Below are positions 7,736 to 15,237 of a stretch of DNA of 43,475 nt, piece by piece; position 1 is the first letter of the stretch; every line of letters starts with the position of its first letter. Location: the NCBI GenBank assembly GCA_949128025.1, contig CASBRD010000264.1, forward strand, positions 1 to 43,475. The letters are read 5' to 3'. Origin of the DNA: Oscillatoriales cyanobacterium PMM_0008. GTDB taxonomy: Bacteria > Cyanobacteriota > Cyanobacteriia > Cyanobacteriales > Aerosakkonemataceae. Both the position numbers and the translations under genes were made by a program. Below the pieces are notes generated by a model. It had not been told where the DNA came from. It saw only the letters and a list, made by a program, of their open reading frames with translations, and ran no database searches.

Positions 7736-8089
7736 TTAACCAACCTGGTCTAGATATAGGTTGATGTCGTCAATAATGCGAGTGAGTTCTGCTTCAACAG
7801 TCACGCGAATCCGGTCATCCCGAAGAGTGATTAACACTTTGGCCGCAAAGGGAGTAGGCCAGATATTGGGATTGCAGAACATTTCCAGAAATACATCACC
7901 TGTGTACTGATATTCCATCGGTTTTTGGGGACTGGCTTTGCCACCACCACCAGAGGCTTGAGCGCTGGCTGCTTTCAAGCGATCCATCAATTGAGCGATC
8001 GCAGCTTGCAACTCCCGCGCCGCACCCGGCGTGAAGCTAAAGGAGACAGAACCCTCTCCCAGGTTGAATCTGAGTTGAGAAGACGACAT
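7736..8089 (-). CDS. Conserved cyanobacterial hypothetical protein
   Basis: This 117-residue protein of unknown function has no signal peptide or membrane segment. It starts with a beta-rich segment (LRFNLGEGSVSFSF), then a helix (AARELQAAIAQLMDRLKAA), a Gly-rich hinge at about 47-55, and an alpha/beta C-terminal part (GDVFLEMFCNPNIWPTPFAAKVLITLRDD). I chose the ATG giving MSSSQLRF; a TTG lies six bases upstream. It is probably transcribed with the gene at 7221-7613. Confidence 0.65.
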   Translation of the reverse strand: MSSSQLRFNLGEGSVSFSFTPGAARELQAAIAQLMDRLKAASAQASGGGGKASPQKPMEYQYTGDVFLEMFCNPNIWPTPFAAKVLITLRDDRIRVTVEAELTRIIDDINLYLDQVG

Positions 8090-8330
8090 TGGCAATTAAT
8101 CTTTACATCCTGGTATTAATGCTAATAGATCTGGTCGCTTTACGGAATACCATGTCAAGAGAATCAGGCAAGACAGCTGTTATTAATTAAAATTTATGTC
8201 AACAAACAAATAAAATTTATAGATATTAAAGACAACTCCAATCTAGATTCGGTAAGCTTTGTAGGTATCCTCTTCTTGGTTTGCGGTCTACACTGGAGGC
8301 GGAAGAAATTTATAACTAATAATCCGTATC

Positions 8331-9257
8331 ATGGTTTTAGATAACCGCTCTGAAGTAAAAAAAGTGTTGCTCATCACCTTGCTACTTAATTTATTGGTGA
8401 TGGCGATTAAAGCCGGTGTAGGATGGTCAACTGGTTCCCTCAGTTTGCTAGCAGATGCCTTGCACAGTGTTACCGATAGCGCCAACAATATTTTAGGACT
8501 GATAGCGACGCGCTTGGCTTCTCCCGAACCAGACCGCGATCACCCTTACGGACACCAGAAATTTGATGCCTTGGGAGCCTTGGGAATAGCTGCCTTCTTG
8601 GGAATCGCCTGCTTTGAAATTCTCAAAGGTGGCATAGAACGGGCGATCGACGGCTTTCAACACGGTTTGCAACCAGTGAAAATATCACCATCAGAATTGT
8701 GGATATTGCTAATTGTCCTGGGAATCAATATTTTCGTCACATTTTACGAGCGCGGTGTCGGTGTGCGAGTGGGCAGTCCAATTCTAATCGCTGATGCTCA
8801 ACATACGATGAGCGATGTTTGGGTGACGATAACCGTTATTTTGGGGTTGATTGGCGTCTGGCAAGGGCGACTTTTACACCTGCCAATACTACAGTGGTTG
8901 GATGTAGTACTGTCTTTCCCAGTCGCCTTATTGGTATTTCGCAGCGGTTGGTCAGTTTTGAAAGATAATTTGCCCTGGTTGGTGGATGAAATGGCGATCG
9001 CACCGGAAGCTATTCATACTCTAGCCATGCAAGTTCCTGGCGTCATCAATTGTCATGAAATTGCCTCCAGAGGTGTCGTAGGACGCCAGGTGTTTATTGA
9101 AATGCACCTGATTGTGGATGCCCAAGATGTCGAAGGATCTCACCGAATTACCGAGGAAGTAGAAGCCCGCCTAGCAGAACGGTTCAGCCCGGTAAGAGTC
9201 TTAATTCACGTTGAACCACCCGCCTACAAATCTGACCAGATCACCTACCACTCTTAA
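8331..9257 (+). CDS. Cation diffusion facilitator family transporter, zinc type
   Basis: This 308-residue inner-membrane antiporter exports divalent metal in exchange for protons. There are six predicted transmembrane helices. The metal site in TM2 is HSVTD (His45, Asp49) and in TM5 HTMSD (His158, Asp162); the HD-HD set is typical of zinc-selective CDFs. The motif DRDHPYGHQKFDALG (68-82) is characteristic. The cytoplasmic dimerisation domain (about 210-300) contains a VNCHEIASRGVVGRQVFIEMHL stretch. It stands alone; no metal regulator is next to it. Confidence 0.93.
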   Translation: MVLDNRSEVKKVLLITLLLNLLVMAIKAGVGWSTGSLSLLADALHSVTDSANNILGLIATRLASPEPDRDHPYGHQKFDALGALGIAAFLGIACFEILKGGIERAIDGFQHGLQPVKISPSELWILLIVLGINIFVTFYERGVGVRVGSPILIADAQHTMSDVWVTITVILGLIGVWQGRLLHLPILQWLDVVLSFPVALLVFRSGWSVLKDNLPWLVDEMAIAPEAIHTLAMQVPGVINCHEIASRGVVGRQVFIEMHLIVDAQDVEGSHRITEEVEARLAERFSPVRVLIHVEPPAYKSDQITYHS

Positions 9258-9273
9258 TCAAAATAGGGGTAGT

Positions 9274-9324
9274 TTTCCACAGCAACACCCATTTTTCCAC
9301 AGATATTGTGCAGTTTTTCCACAA
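9274..9324. promoter_or_regulatory. Cluster of three phased DnaA-box-like sites
   Basis: TTTTCCACA occurs exactly three times at 9274-9282, 9294-9302 and 9316-9324, all in one orientation, with start-to-start distances of 20 and 22 bp (about two helical turns). This matches the DnaA box form described for cyanobacteria. AT-rich DNA follows (about 9340-9420). It lies between the 3' ends of two convergent genes. It may be an origin, a DnaA titration site or a chance cluster. Confidence 0.55.
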
Positions 9325-9423
9325 AAAGTTAAGAAAGCGATCGAAATTTTAAATTTCAGATGGCAAATTGGAAATTGAACTTTGAACGCCATCTGCAATC
9401 TTAAATTAATTAAATCCATTGGT

Positions 9424-9448
9424 AGGGTGGGTATTGCCCACCCTACTT
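9424..9448. terminator. Stem-loop between the CDF gene and guaA
   Basis: GTAGGGTGGG and CCCACCCTAC form a perfect 10-bp stem around TATTG. It lies between convergent genes and could end transcripts from either side. The sequence is also a common interspersed repeat type in cyanobacteria. Confidence 0.5.
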
Positions 9449-9486
9449 GTTATACGCAATCCGCTAACCTAAACCCCCTTTTCCTA

Positions 9487-9528
9487 CCTTGTTGTAGAGA
9501 CGTTTCATGAAACGTCTCTACAACAAGG
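9487..9528. repeat. Perfect 42-bp palindrome
   Basis: A perfect palindrome is centred on CATG at 9506-9509; the half-site reads CCTTGTTGTAGAGACGTTTCA. The inner 28 bp recur exactly at 39849-39876. It lies just beyond the guaA stop and may also act as a terminator. Confidence 0.9.
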
Positions 9529-9544
9529 CAGCCGAGATTTGGTA

Positions 9545-11164
9545 TTACTCCCATTCAATAGTTCCAGGCGGTTTAGAGGTGACATCGTATACCACGCGGT
9601 TTACTCCAGGCACTTCGTTGACAATCCGGGTCGAGATAGTTTCCAAAAGCTCATAAGGAACCCGCGCCCAGTCAGCCGTCATCCCATCTTCGCTGGAAAC
9701 AAAACGCAAAACGATCGGGTAAGCGTAAGTGCGCTTGTCGCCCATCACGCCTACACTGCGGATAGGCAGCAAGACTGCAAAAGCCTGCCACAACACGCTG
9801 TACATCCCCTGACGGTTAATTTCCTGGCGGACGATTAAATCTGCATCTCGGAGAATCTCCAGCCGTTCTTCCGTAACTTCGCCCAGGATGCGAATTGCCA
9901 GTCCGGGGCCGGGGAAAGGATGCCGGTTGACAATTTCCTCTGGTAAGCCGATCGAACGACCGACTTTTCGCACTTCATCCTTGAAGAGTTTCCGCAGAGG
10001 TTCTACCAGCTTGAAGCGCAGGTCTTTGGGCAACCCGCCAACGTTATGATGGCTTTTAATCTTCACAGCTACCCTTTCCCCCGTCTTGGGGTCAACGTTG
10101 GTATCCGCTGATTCAATCACATCCGGGTAGAGAGTGCCTTGGGCGAGGTAATCAAAAGGGCCTAGACGTCTGGATTCCTCTTCAAATACACTGATAAATT
10201 CGTGACCGATACGCCGACGTTTTTCTTCGGGATCGGTTATATTGGCGATCGAACTTAAGAAGCGATCGCGAGCATTCACATACTCCACCCCAATATGGAA
10301 TTGCTCGTCAAACAGCTTCACCAACCGCTCTGGCTCATGTTTACGCATGAAGCCTTGGTCGATGAACATACAAGTCAGTTGGTCGCCGATCGCCTTGTGC
10401 AGCAAGAATGCCAGCGTCGAAGAATCGACCCCGCCAGAAAGAGCCAGCAATACCCGCTTATCGCCTACTTTGGCTTGGATTTCTCGAATTGATTGCTCAA
10501 CGAAGGCGGCAGTAGTCCAGGTGGGTTCGCAGTCGCAGATGTGGTAAACAAAGTTGCGGATTAAAGCCTGTCCGCCAACCGAATGTACGACTTCTGGATG
10601 GAACTGGACGCCGTACAGCTTTTTCTCGTGATGAGCGATCGCCGCACAGGAAGTATTATCTGTATGAGCTAAGATTTCAAACCCAGGTGGTAGAACGTTA
10701 CAAGAATCTCCGTGGCTCATCCACATTGTCGTACCATCTTCCACATTGGTCAGCAAATCCGTGGGATCGTCGATAAACAGCGACGCTTTGCCATATTCAG
10801 CCCGCTCAGCCCGCGTTACTTCGCCTCCCTGCTGTTGTACCATCAGCTGCATCCCATAACAAACGCCCAGTATAGGAATGCCTAGTTCCCAAATCTCGCG
10901 ATCGCAATGAGTAGCTCCCCGATCGTACACCGAGCTTGGGCCACCGGAGAGAATTATTCCCTTGGGATTGAGCTTTAGCAGCTGTTCGGCGGTAGTCCGA
11001 TAGGAAAGAACTTCCGAATATACTTGAGTTTCGCGAATCCGGCGAGCAATCAACTCCGAGTACTGCGAGCCGAAGTCCAGAATCACAACTATCTGGCGAT
11101 TCAACCGGGCCAAAGATTCGATCGGGAGCGGTTCAGAGGTTTGGAGTGTCACTGATAATTCCAA
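9545..11164 (-). CDS. guaA: GMP synthase (glutamine-hydrolysing)
   Basis: GuaA converts XMP to GMP using ATP and glutamine. The N-terminal class I amidotransferase domain (about 24-215) has Cys102 in GVCYGMQL and His189/Glu191 in FHPEV. The ATP-pyrophosphatase domain has the P-loop SGGVDSS (243-249). The C-terminal dimerisation domain ends [17 protein letters not shown]. The length of 539 is slightly above E. coli (525) because of a short N-terminal extension (1-23). cbiD lies upstream on the same strand, separated by a repeat-filled spacer. Confidence 0.98.
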   Translation of the reverse strand: MELSVTLQTSEPLPIESLARLNRQIVVILDFGSQYSELIARRIRETQVYSEVLSYRTTAEQLLKLNPKGIILSGGPSSVYDRGATHCDREIWELGIPILGVCYGMQLMVQQQGGEVTRAERAEYGKASLFIDDPTDLLTNVEDGTTMWMSHGDSCNVLPPGFEILAHTDNTSCAAIAHHEKKLYGVQFHPEVVHSVGGQALIRNFVYHICDCEPTWTTAAFVEQSIREIQAKVGDKRVLLALSGGVDSSTLAFLLHKAIGDQLTCMFIDQGFMRKHEPERLVKLFDEQFHIGVEYVNARDRFLSSIANITDPEEKRRRIGHEFISVFEEESRRLGPFDYLAQGTLYPDVIESADTNVDPKTGERVAVKIKSHHNVGGLPKDLRFKLVEPLRKLFKDEVRKVGRSIGLPEEIVNRHPFPGPGLAIRILGEVTEERLEILRDADLIVRQEINRQGMYSVLWQAFAVLLPIRSVGVMGDKRTYAYPIVLRFVSSEDGMTADWARVPYELLETISTRIVNEVPGVNRVVYDVTSKPPGTIEWE

Positions 11165-11301
11165 AAAACAGAGCGTAAAAATGTCGCATTATATATTTAT
11201 TTATATCTTGATGTCTACCAATAGCGCTTTGGATCTCAGCATCTGGACAAGCCAACTTGGCGGAATACTACCCAAAGGTAGGGTTTTTTTGCCCTCCGTG
11301 A

Positions 11302-11454
11302 TTTATATCATGTCCTTACGCATCGGTTACCTAAAAAATTCCTGTTCTTATTCTTATCTGCGTTCATTTGCGTGTATCTGTCTACCCTACGGGAAGGCGA
11401 AGCGCCTACATCTGCGGTAAAAATTTAACCAACGATGACAACAGACAATTTGAC
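11302..11454 (-). repeat. Dispersed repeat of about 150 bp, copy A
   Basis: Read on the minus strand it begins GTCAAATTGTCTGTTGTCAT and includes GGCGCTTCGCC and CCCGTAGGG hairpins. It ends near AGGACATGATATAAA. Copy B is at 16799-16941 and copy C at 38464-38580; a fragment lies at 24411-24455. It fills much of the 370-bp spacer between cbiD and guaA; no gene was seen in that spacer. Confidence 0.85.
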
Positions 11455-11533
11455 GAAATCGCTCTTATGCTATCAAAGCTTCTAAAAATAGAGCCAAAGC
11501 CAGGAATCGAGTTGGTCGAAAGTACTTAGAAAA

Positions 11534-12673
11534 TTAACACAATTGCGACAGCAACGCAGAACCAATTTGGCTTTTGATAAAGATCTGACGATCGCGATCG
11601 AACAAAACTGACCCGACGCAAACCTCCCGTTCGCTGTGAGTGCGAATATAAGCTTGAGAACGCTTGTCAATAGCTTGAGCGATCGCACCATAAACCAAAT
11701 CTACCCAATTGCTACCGCTTTTGGCGTCCAACTCCCGCAGGTATTTCAAGGCATCCTCAGCTGTTGCGCTCTTCAAAACCCTCTGCAATACTGGTGTCGG
11801 TAAACCCACCCCAGCGCAATGAGCTGTAAGAATTTCCAGGCGTCCATCAGCAAGGTGATGGTGAGTGTGAAAAATGCCTCCAGCCAATTTGATCAGCTTA
11901 CCGTGGTAGCCAAACAACAAAATTCCCTTAACGCCCTGTAGTCCAGCCTCTACTAGCATTGGCCCCAGCCAGTTGGCAGTTTTCAGCAACCTCTCTGGTG
12001 CGATCGTCAATTGTCGTGCCAAGTCTAAACCATTTTCTCCCACACAGAATACTAAAGTTGGGTATTGAGCATTGGGCATTGGAAATTGGGAAAACTCTCT
12101 AACTTTCGCTCGTAATTCCTCAAGGGAAGCGTCCAAGTGACCAGCCGCACTCAAAGGCTGGGATATGCCCGTGGTGCCTAGCAGAGAAAGTCCATCCACA
12201 ACGCCAAAAGCTTCGTTCGAGGTGCGTAAGCCAAGCGTTCGCCCTTCTGGTAAAGCGATCGTCACCTCAATTTTCTGGCCTGGTTCTAACAGACGCTCAA
12301 GGTTTTCTCGCAACAGCCGCTGGGCATAAGCATAGATAGCCGCTTCTCCTGAAGCGTCAACTATTTGCCCAATCCCTTCACCGCCTTTAATGATAATCTG
12401 TTCGCCTGCTCCCTCGCTTAATTCCACCAGCGACCAGATTGGCGTGTTGCGGGTGAGATCGAGGTTATCGCCAGGATCGCTGCGCGTAATTGCCAAAGCC
12501 TCGCCCTCTCTTATTCCGCTCACTTGCTCAATAGGAATATCCACAGTTTGGGCAGGTTCAATTAAATCCACCGACACCGATAAGGTAGGCTTACGGTGCT
12601 TCAGCCATAGTAAAGCTGCGATCGCGCCAGCACACGCAAACACCGGCAAGGTATATCCAGAACGGGGTATCAT
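11534..12673 (-). CDS. cbiD: Cobalt-precorrin-5B C1-methyltransferase
   Basis: CbiD methylates C1 of cobalt-precorrin-5B in the anaerobic cobalamin pathway. The 379-residue protein begins with the family motif SGYTLPVFACAGAIAAL. It contains ARNTP-like LTRNTPIWSLV, a glycine-rich GGEGIGQIVDASGE and the conserved LFGYHGKLIKLAGGIFHTHHHLADGR. Residues about 194-205 (FSQFPMPNAQYP) are coded by a short noncoding-type repeat (12061-12095). A guaA gene follows on the same strand. Confidence 0.93.
   Translation of the reverse strand: MIPRSGYTLPVFACAGAIAALLWLKHRKPTLSVSVDLIEPAQTVDIPIEQVSGIREGEALAITRSDPGDNLDLTRNTPIWSLVELSEGAGEQIIIKGGEGIGQIVDASGEAAIYAYAQRLLRENLERLLEPGQKIEVTIALPEGRTLGLRTSNEAFGVVDGLSLLGTTGISQPLSAAGHLDASLEELRAKVREFSQFPMPNAQYPTLVFCVGENGLDLARQLTIAPERLLKTANWLGPMLVEAGLQGVKGILLFGYHGKLIKLAGGIFHTHHHLADGRLEILTAHCAGVGLPTPVLQRVLKSATAEDALKYLRELDAKSGSNWVDLVYGAIAQAIDKRSQAYIRTHSEREVCVGSVLFDRDRQIFIKSQIGSALLSQLC
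12061..12095 (-). repeat. CCAATGCCCAAT-type repeat inside cbiD
   Basis: On the minus strand the run CCAATGCCCAATGCTCAATA resembles an intergenic cyanobacterial short repeat. It is read in frame as PMPNAQYP and lies where CbiD proteins vary, between the N-terminal domain and the LVFCVGENG stretch. Confidence 0.6.
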
Positions 12674-12678
12674 GGCAA

Positions 12679-12718
12679 TTTTGGATTTTGGATTTTAGAT
12701 TTTAGATTTTAGATTTTG
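12679..12718 (-). repeat. Heptamer repeat tract (TAAAATC/GATTTTA)
   Basis: About five copies of GATTTTA lie immediately upstream of the cbiD start (minus strand). The same heptamer occurs at 15211-15237, 16936-16971 and 20593-20645. Confidence 0.8.
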
Positions 12719-12786
12719 GGGATAGGTGTGGTCATAAGTAGTCGGTTGGGAGGAAGAGTCGCCCTTGTCCCTACTGACTTTTGTAC

Positions 12787-12842
12787 GGGCGGGTTTAGCC
12801 CACACATCTCATTACCAACAGAATATTTTACAAAACCCGCCC
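12787..12842. repeat. Inverted-repeat element, intergenic copy
   Basis: GGGCGGGTTT (12787-12796) and AAACCCGCCC (12833-12842) flank a 36-bp centre. CTACTGACTTTTG is repeated next to both ends, like a duplicated flank. It belongs with the copies at 2350-2414 (inside the CHAT gene) and 24284-24349. No gene was seen from 12674 to 12986. Confidence 0.7.
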
Positions 12843-12986
12843 CTACTGACTTTTGACTTGTGTGATTTAAATCATAGGTTTGTAGTGACCGATCGCAAAC
12901 CAACGAGCGCTATTTTGTTTCACTGTATAAGAGTATCGTTGGGCTACAAACCCTGCATTTTTGACCACCGCGTCCTGGAGCTTCCC

Positions 12987-13322
12987 ATGGAACCCCTCAT
13001 GGACTTAATGTCTAATTTCCCTCATTTACTTAACCCAGTAGAAAGTGGACGACCCCGCACCGTTGTCCTCAGACCCAATGGCTGTCTGGATGGCATGAGC
13101 TGCCCAGCCTTCACGAAAGCCCTAGAACAAGCCCTGGAAATAACAACCGATACCGTGGTTGTCGATCTTTTATGGGTAGACAACGTAGAAGCGGAGGGAG
13201 TCAACAGTCTGATTACTGGACTCAAACGAGCCGCAGCCCTGGGCAAAACGCTTTCGTTGCGATTTATGGATGTCGGAACTCAAGCAGCAGTTGAAGCGGC
13301 GCGTACTCACCAGTATGCCTAG
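12987..13322 (+). CDS. STAS-domain-like protein
   Basis: This 111-residue soluble protein resembles anti-sigma-factor antagonists (STAS fold). The beta/alpha pattern is TVVLRPNGCLDGMSCPAFTKAL, then DTVVVDLLWVDNVEAEGVNSLITGLKRAAA, then LSLRFMDVG. The usual phosphorylated Ser/Thr in D-S/T-x-G is not preserved (DNVEAEG), so if it is a regulator it may not be switched by phosphorylation. The start is uncertain: ATG at 12987 (MEPLMDLM) is preferred; ATGs at 12999 and 13008 are alternatives. No partner kinase or phosphatase is adjacent. Confidence 0.72.
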   Translation: MEPLMDLMSNFPHLLNPVESGRPRTVVLRPNGCLDGMSCPAFTKALEQALEITTDTVVVDLLWVDNVEAEGVNSLITGLKRAAALGKTLSLRFMDVGTQAAVEAARTHQYA

Positions 13323-13474
13323 CGATACATTGCTGGTAAGGCGAGCTACTACTGCTTTGCTACTTACTGAAAAACAAGATCTCATACCCAGGCTTTAGAC
13401 ATGGGGAAGTAAGAGTGTAAATGGATTCACCCCTCTACGGAAATGAGCTTAGTTTTTTTGTGATAAATATAATC

Positions 13475-13502
13475 GCCTCATCTGGTTGGAGATAGATGAG
13501 GC
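13475..13502 (-). terminator. Stem-loop downstream of the pentapeptide-repeat gene
   Basis: GCCTCATCT and AGATGAGGC form a perfect 9-bp stem with a 10-nt loop, starting 11 bp after the minus-strand gene ends at 13514. An AT-rich stretch follows in the direction of transcription. Confidence 0.65.
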
Positions 13503-13513
13503 AAAATCTTTTT

Positions 13514-14716
13514 CTACCGTTTCATCAATTCCCTTGCCTTAGCCTCAACGATCGCTAGAGCCTTCTCTTCAAGGGAAACCCTGAGTTCCTCCAAGTCCCG
13601 ATACCGATAGGTCTGGAGTAACCAAGGGTATGGCTGTCCATCCTCAAATAAGGCGCATTCAGCAGATGTTGCTTGCACTAACGGCTGCACGGGTACACGC
13701 TTCTGTTGGAAAGCAAGGTGCTGCAATTGCTGCGAAATGCCCATAGCATCGGTAAGGTCAACAATGATGAAGCGAGCCATATTAGCCAAACAGGAAATAG
13801 TCTCGGTAAAATCGCGATCGGCTGGTTTGTCCAGATCGAATACCACTGGCAAATAAGAACGAAGGCGAAGTCGATCCCGAATGACATCCAGAATATCTTT
13901 GCGGTCTGCCGATGTGAAATTACCCAACACCAGCACTACTTCCGAGGGAACGGTATTGACGATCTGGCGGATTTTCTTGTGGTTGAGTAGCAGATAAATG
14001 AACTGAGCTACCTCAAGATTATCTACTGCGATCGCAGGTTCACCAGGAGGAGCGATTTGCAAATTGGACTGCGAAGCTCCTTGCAGGTTTAAGTCCCAGC
14101 AAGAAATCCCGTAAATTGAACAACCAGTCAGGTTAGCATCCTCAAAATTCGTCTTCAGCAACCTTGCCCCCATCAAGTTTACCTTATCCAGATTTGCCCG
14201 CCGCAGATCCGCCGCTTGTAGATCGGCTCCGCTCAAATTTGCTCCCCGCAGATTCGCATCGCTAAGGTTTGTCCCCAGCAAGTAGGCCCCCCGCAAATCT
14301 GCCTCGCTCAGGTTTGCCTCAATTGCGTATGTTCCAGATAAGTCTGCCTGACCCAGGTATGCCCATTGCAGATCCGCCCCATTCAGGTTCACCCGGCTCA
14401 AATTCGCCTCAAATAGGTAAGCTTCGCTCAGGTTTGCTTCGCAAAGATTAGCCTCAAAGAAATCTGTATTGCTCAGGTATGCCTGACTCAGATTAGCGCC
14501 ACTAAGGTCGCAAAAGCGCAGAGTTGCCCCCATCAAATTAGCTCCGCTGAGGTCGCAAGAGCGCAAATCAGCCTCCATTAAGTTAACTCCACCGAGATCT
14601 TCCTGTTGGAGTTCTGCCTCACTCAGGTCTGGCCGTATTTCAGGATTCTTTTCCCTCCATTCATTCCAGACATTCACCCCTTTCTTGAGCAAAGCCAACT
14701 GTTGCTCGTTTGCCAT
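13514..14716 (-). CDS. Pentapeptide-repeat protein with a C-terminal TIR-like/Rossmann domain
   Basis: The 400-residue protein has a short helical start (MANEQQLALLKKGVNVWNEW), then about 33 pentapeptide repeats (A[DN]LSG type, about 30-205). These form a right-handed beta helix. The C-terminal part (about 215-400) is separate: VVLVLGNFTSADRKDILDVIRDRL, then YLPVVFDLDKPADRDFTETISCLANMARFIIVDLTDA. The alternating strands and helices and a conserved-looking Glu in FTET recall TIR-like domains. A TIR-like NADase or signalling role is inference. I chose the ATG at 14716 rather than the TTG nine bases upstream. Confidence 0.8.
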   Translation of the reverse strand: MANEQQLALLKKGVNVWNEWREKNPEIRPDLSEAELQQEDLGGVNLMEADLRSCDLSGANLMGATLRFCDLSGANLSQAYLSNTDFFEANLCEANLSEAYLFEANLSRVNLNGADLQWAYLGQADLSGTYAIEANLSEADLRGAYLLGTNLSDANLRGANLSGADLQAADLRRANLDKVNLMGARLLKTNFEDANLTGCSIYGISCWDLNLQGASQSNLQIAPPGEPAIAVDNLEVAQFIYLLLNHKKIRQIVNTVPSEVVLVLGNFTSADRKDILDVIRDRLRLRSYLPVVFDLDKPADRDFTETISCLANMARFIIVDLTDAMGISQQLQHLAFQQKRVPVQPLVQATSAECALFEDGQPYPWLLQTYRYRDLEELRVSLEEKALAIVEAKARELMKR

Positions 14717-14859
14717 GCCACTCAACCCCTGTTTTTGTTTGCGTATTTGCGGTTCGTATCTTAGGACTTACGCACTCTCGTCTGTGGCCCTTGCGCGATG
14801 TACCCCTATCGATCGCGCGATCGTGTCATTCATCTAGCGGCAGAGACACGGATAAGCAC

Positions 14860-15213
14860 AATTTGTTGCGATGGACACTATGTATAGTCCTAGCAAGCAA
14901 TATATTAAACTCTTTGGGATGCGCCTCCTCCTCCTGGCTGAGTTGAATGGCTACTTTGGTTCCAGGACGGTTGCGTGGGAGATATTTGGGCATTCGTAAT
15001 AGTGCTGCTAACTTGACAAATCTTATCTCTATACCTTTACTGGGTTTAGCAGTGTCGGCTTGGCCTGGTGGCACGATTCAGGGTTACGGTGCGGTCTTGT
15101 TACTCGGAGTCGTACTTGGCCTAATTAGTTTGGGCTGTCAGCGGTTTATGAAGGATGTTAATCCCCAGGAGCAGGAGAGCAGGGGAGTAAGATATCCACA
15201 GGTTTTATTTTAA
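14860..15213 (+). pseudogene. Remnant of an MFS transporter, C-terminal part with internal stop
   Basis: In one frame the DNA reads LLRWTLCIVLASNILNSLGCASSSWLS, a TGA at 14944-14946, then MATLVPGRLRGRYLGIRNSAANLTNLISIPLLG and a further hydrophobic segment. SSWLSWMATLVPGRLRGRY is the expected MFS motif, so the TGA replaces a Trp (TGG) codon. Everything before the last few helices is missing. It points toward the adaptor gene at 15235 and is probably a decayed neighbour of that efflux locus. Confidence 0.75.
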
Positions 15214-15237
15214 ATCTAAAATCTAAAATCTAAAATG
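15211..15237 (+). repeat. Heptamer repeat tract overlapping the adaptor start codon
   Basis: TCTAAAA/TAAAATC heptamers run directly into ATGATATTAGG, so the tract occupies the ribosome-binding region of the gene at 15235. No Shine-Dalgarno sequence is visible. Confidence 0.75.

Noticed and set aside
11165-11533. A purine riboswitch or leader peptide upstream of guaA
   Set aside because: No purine aptamer core was found; the spacer is explained by the dispersed repeat. The CTACC/GGTAG hairpin with a T run (about 11269-11290) points away from guaA.
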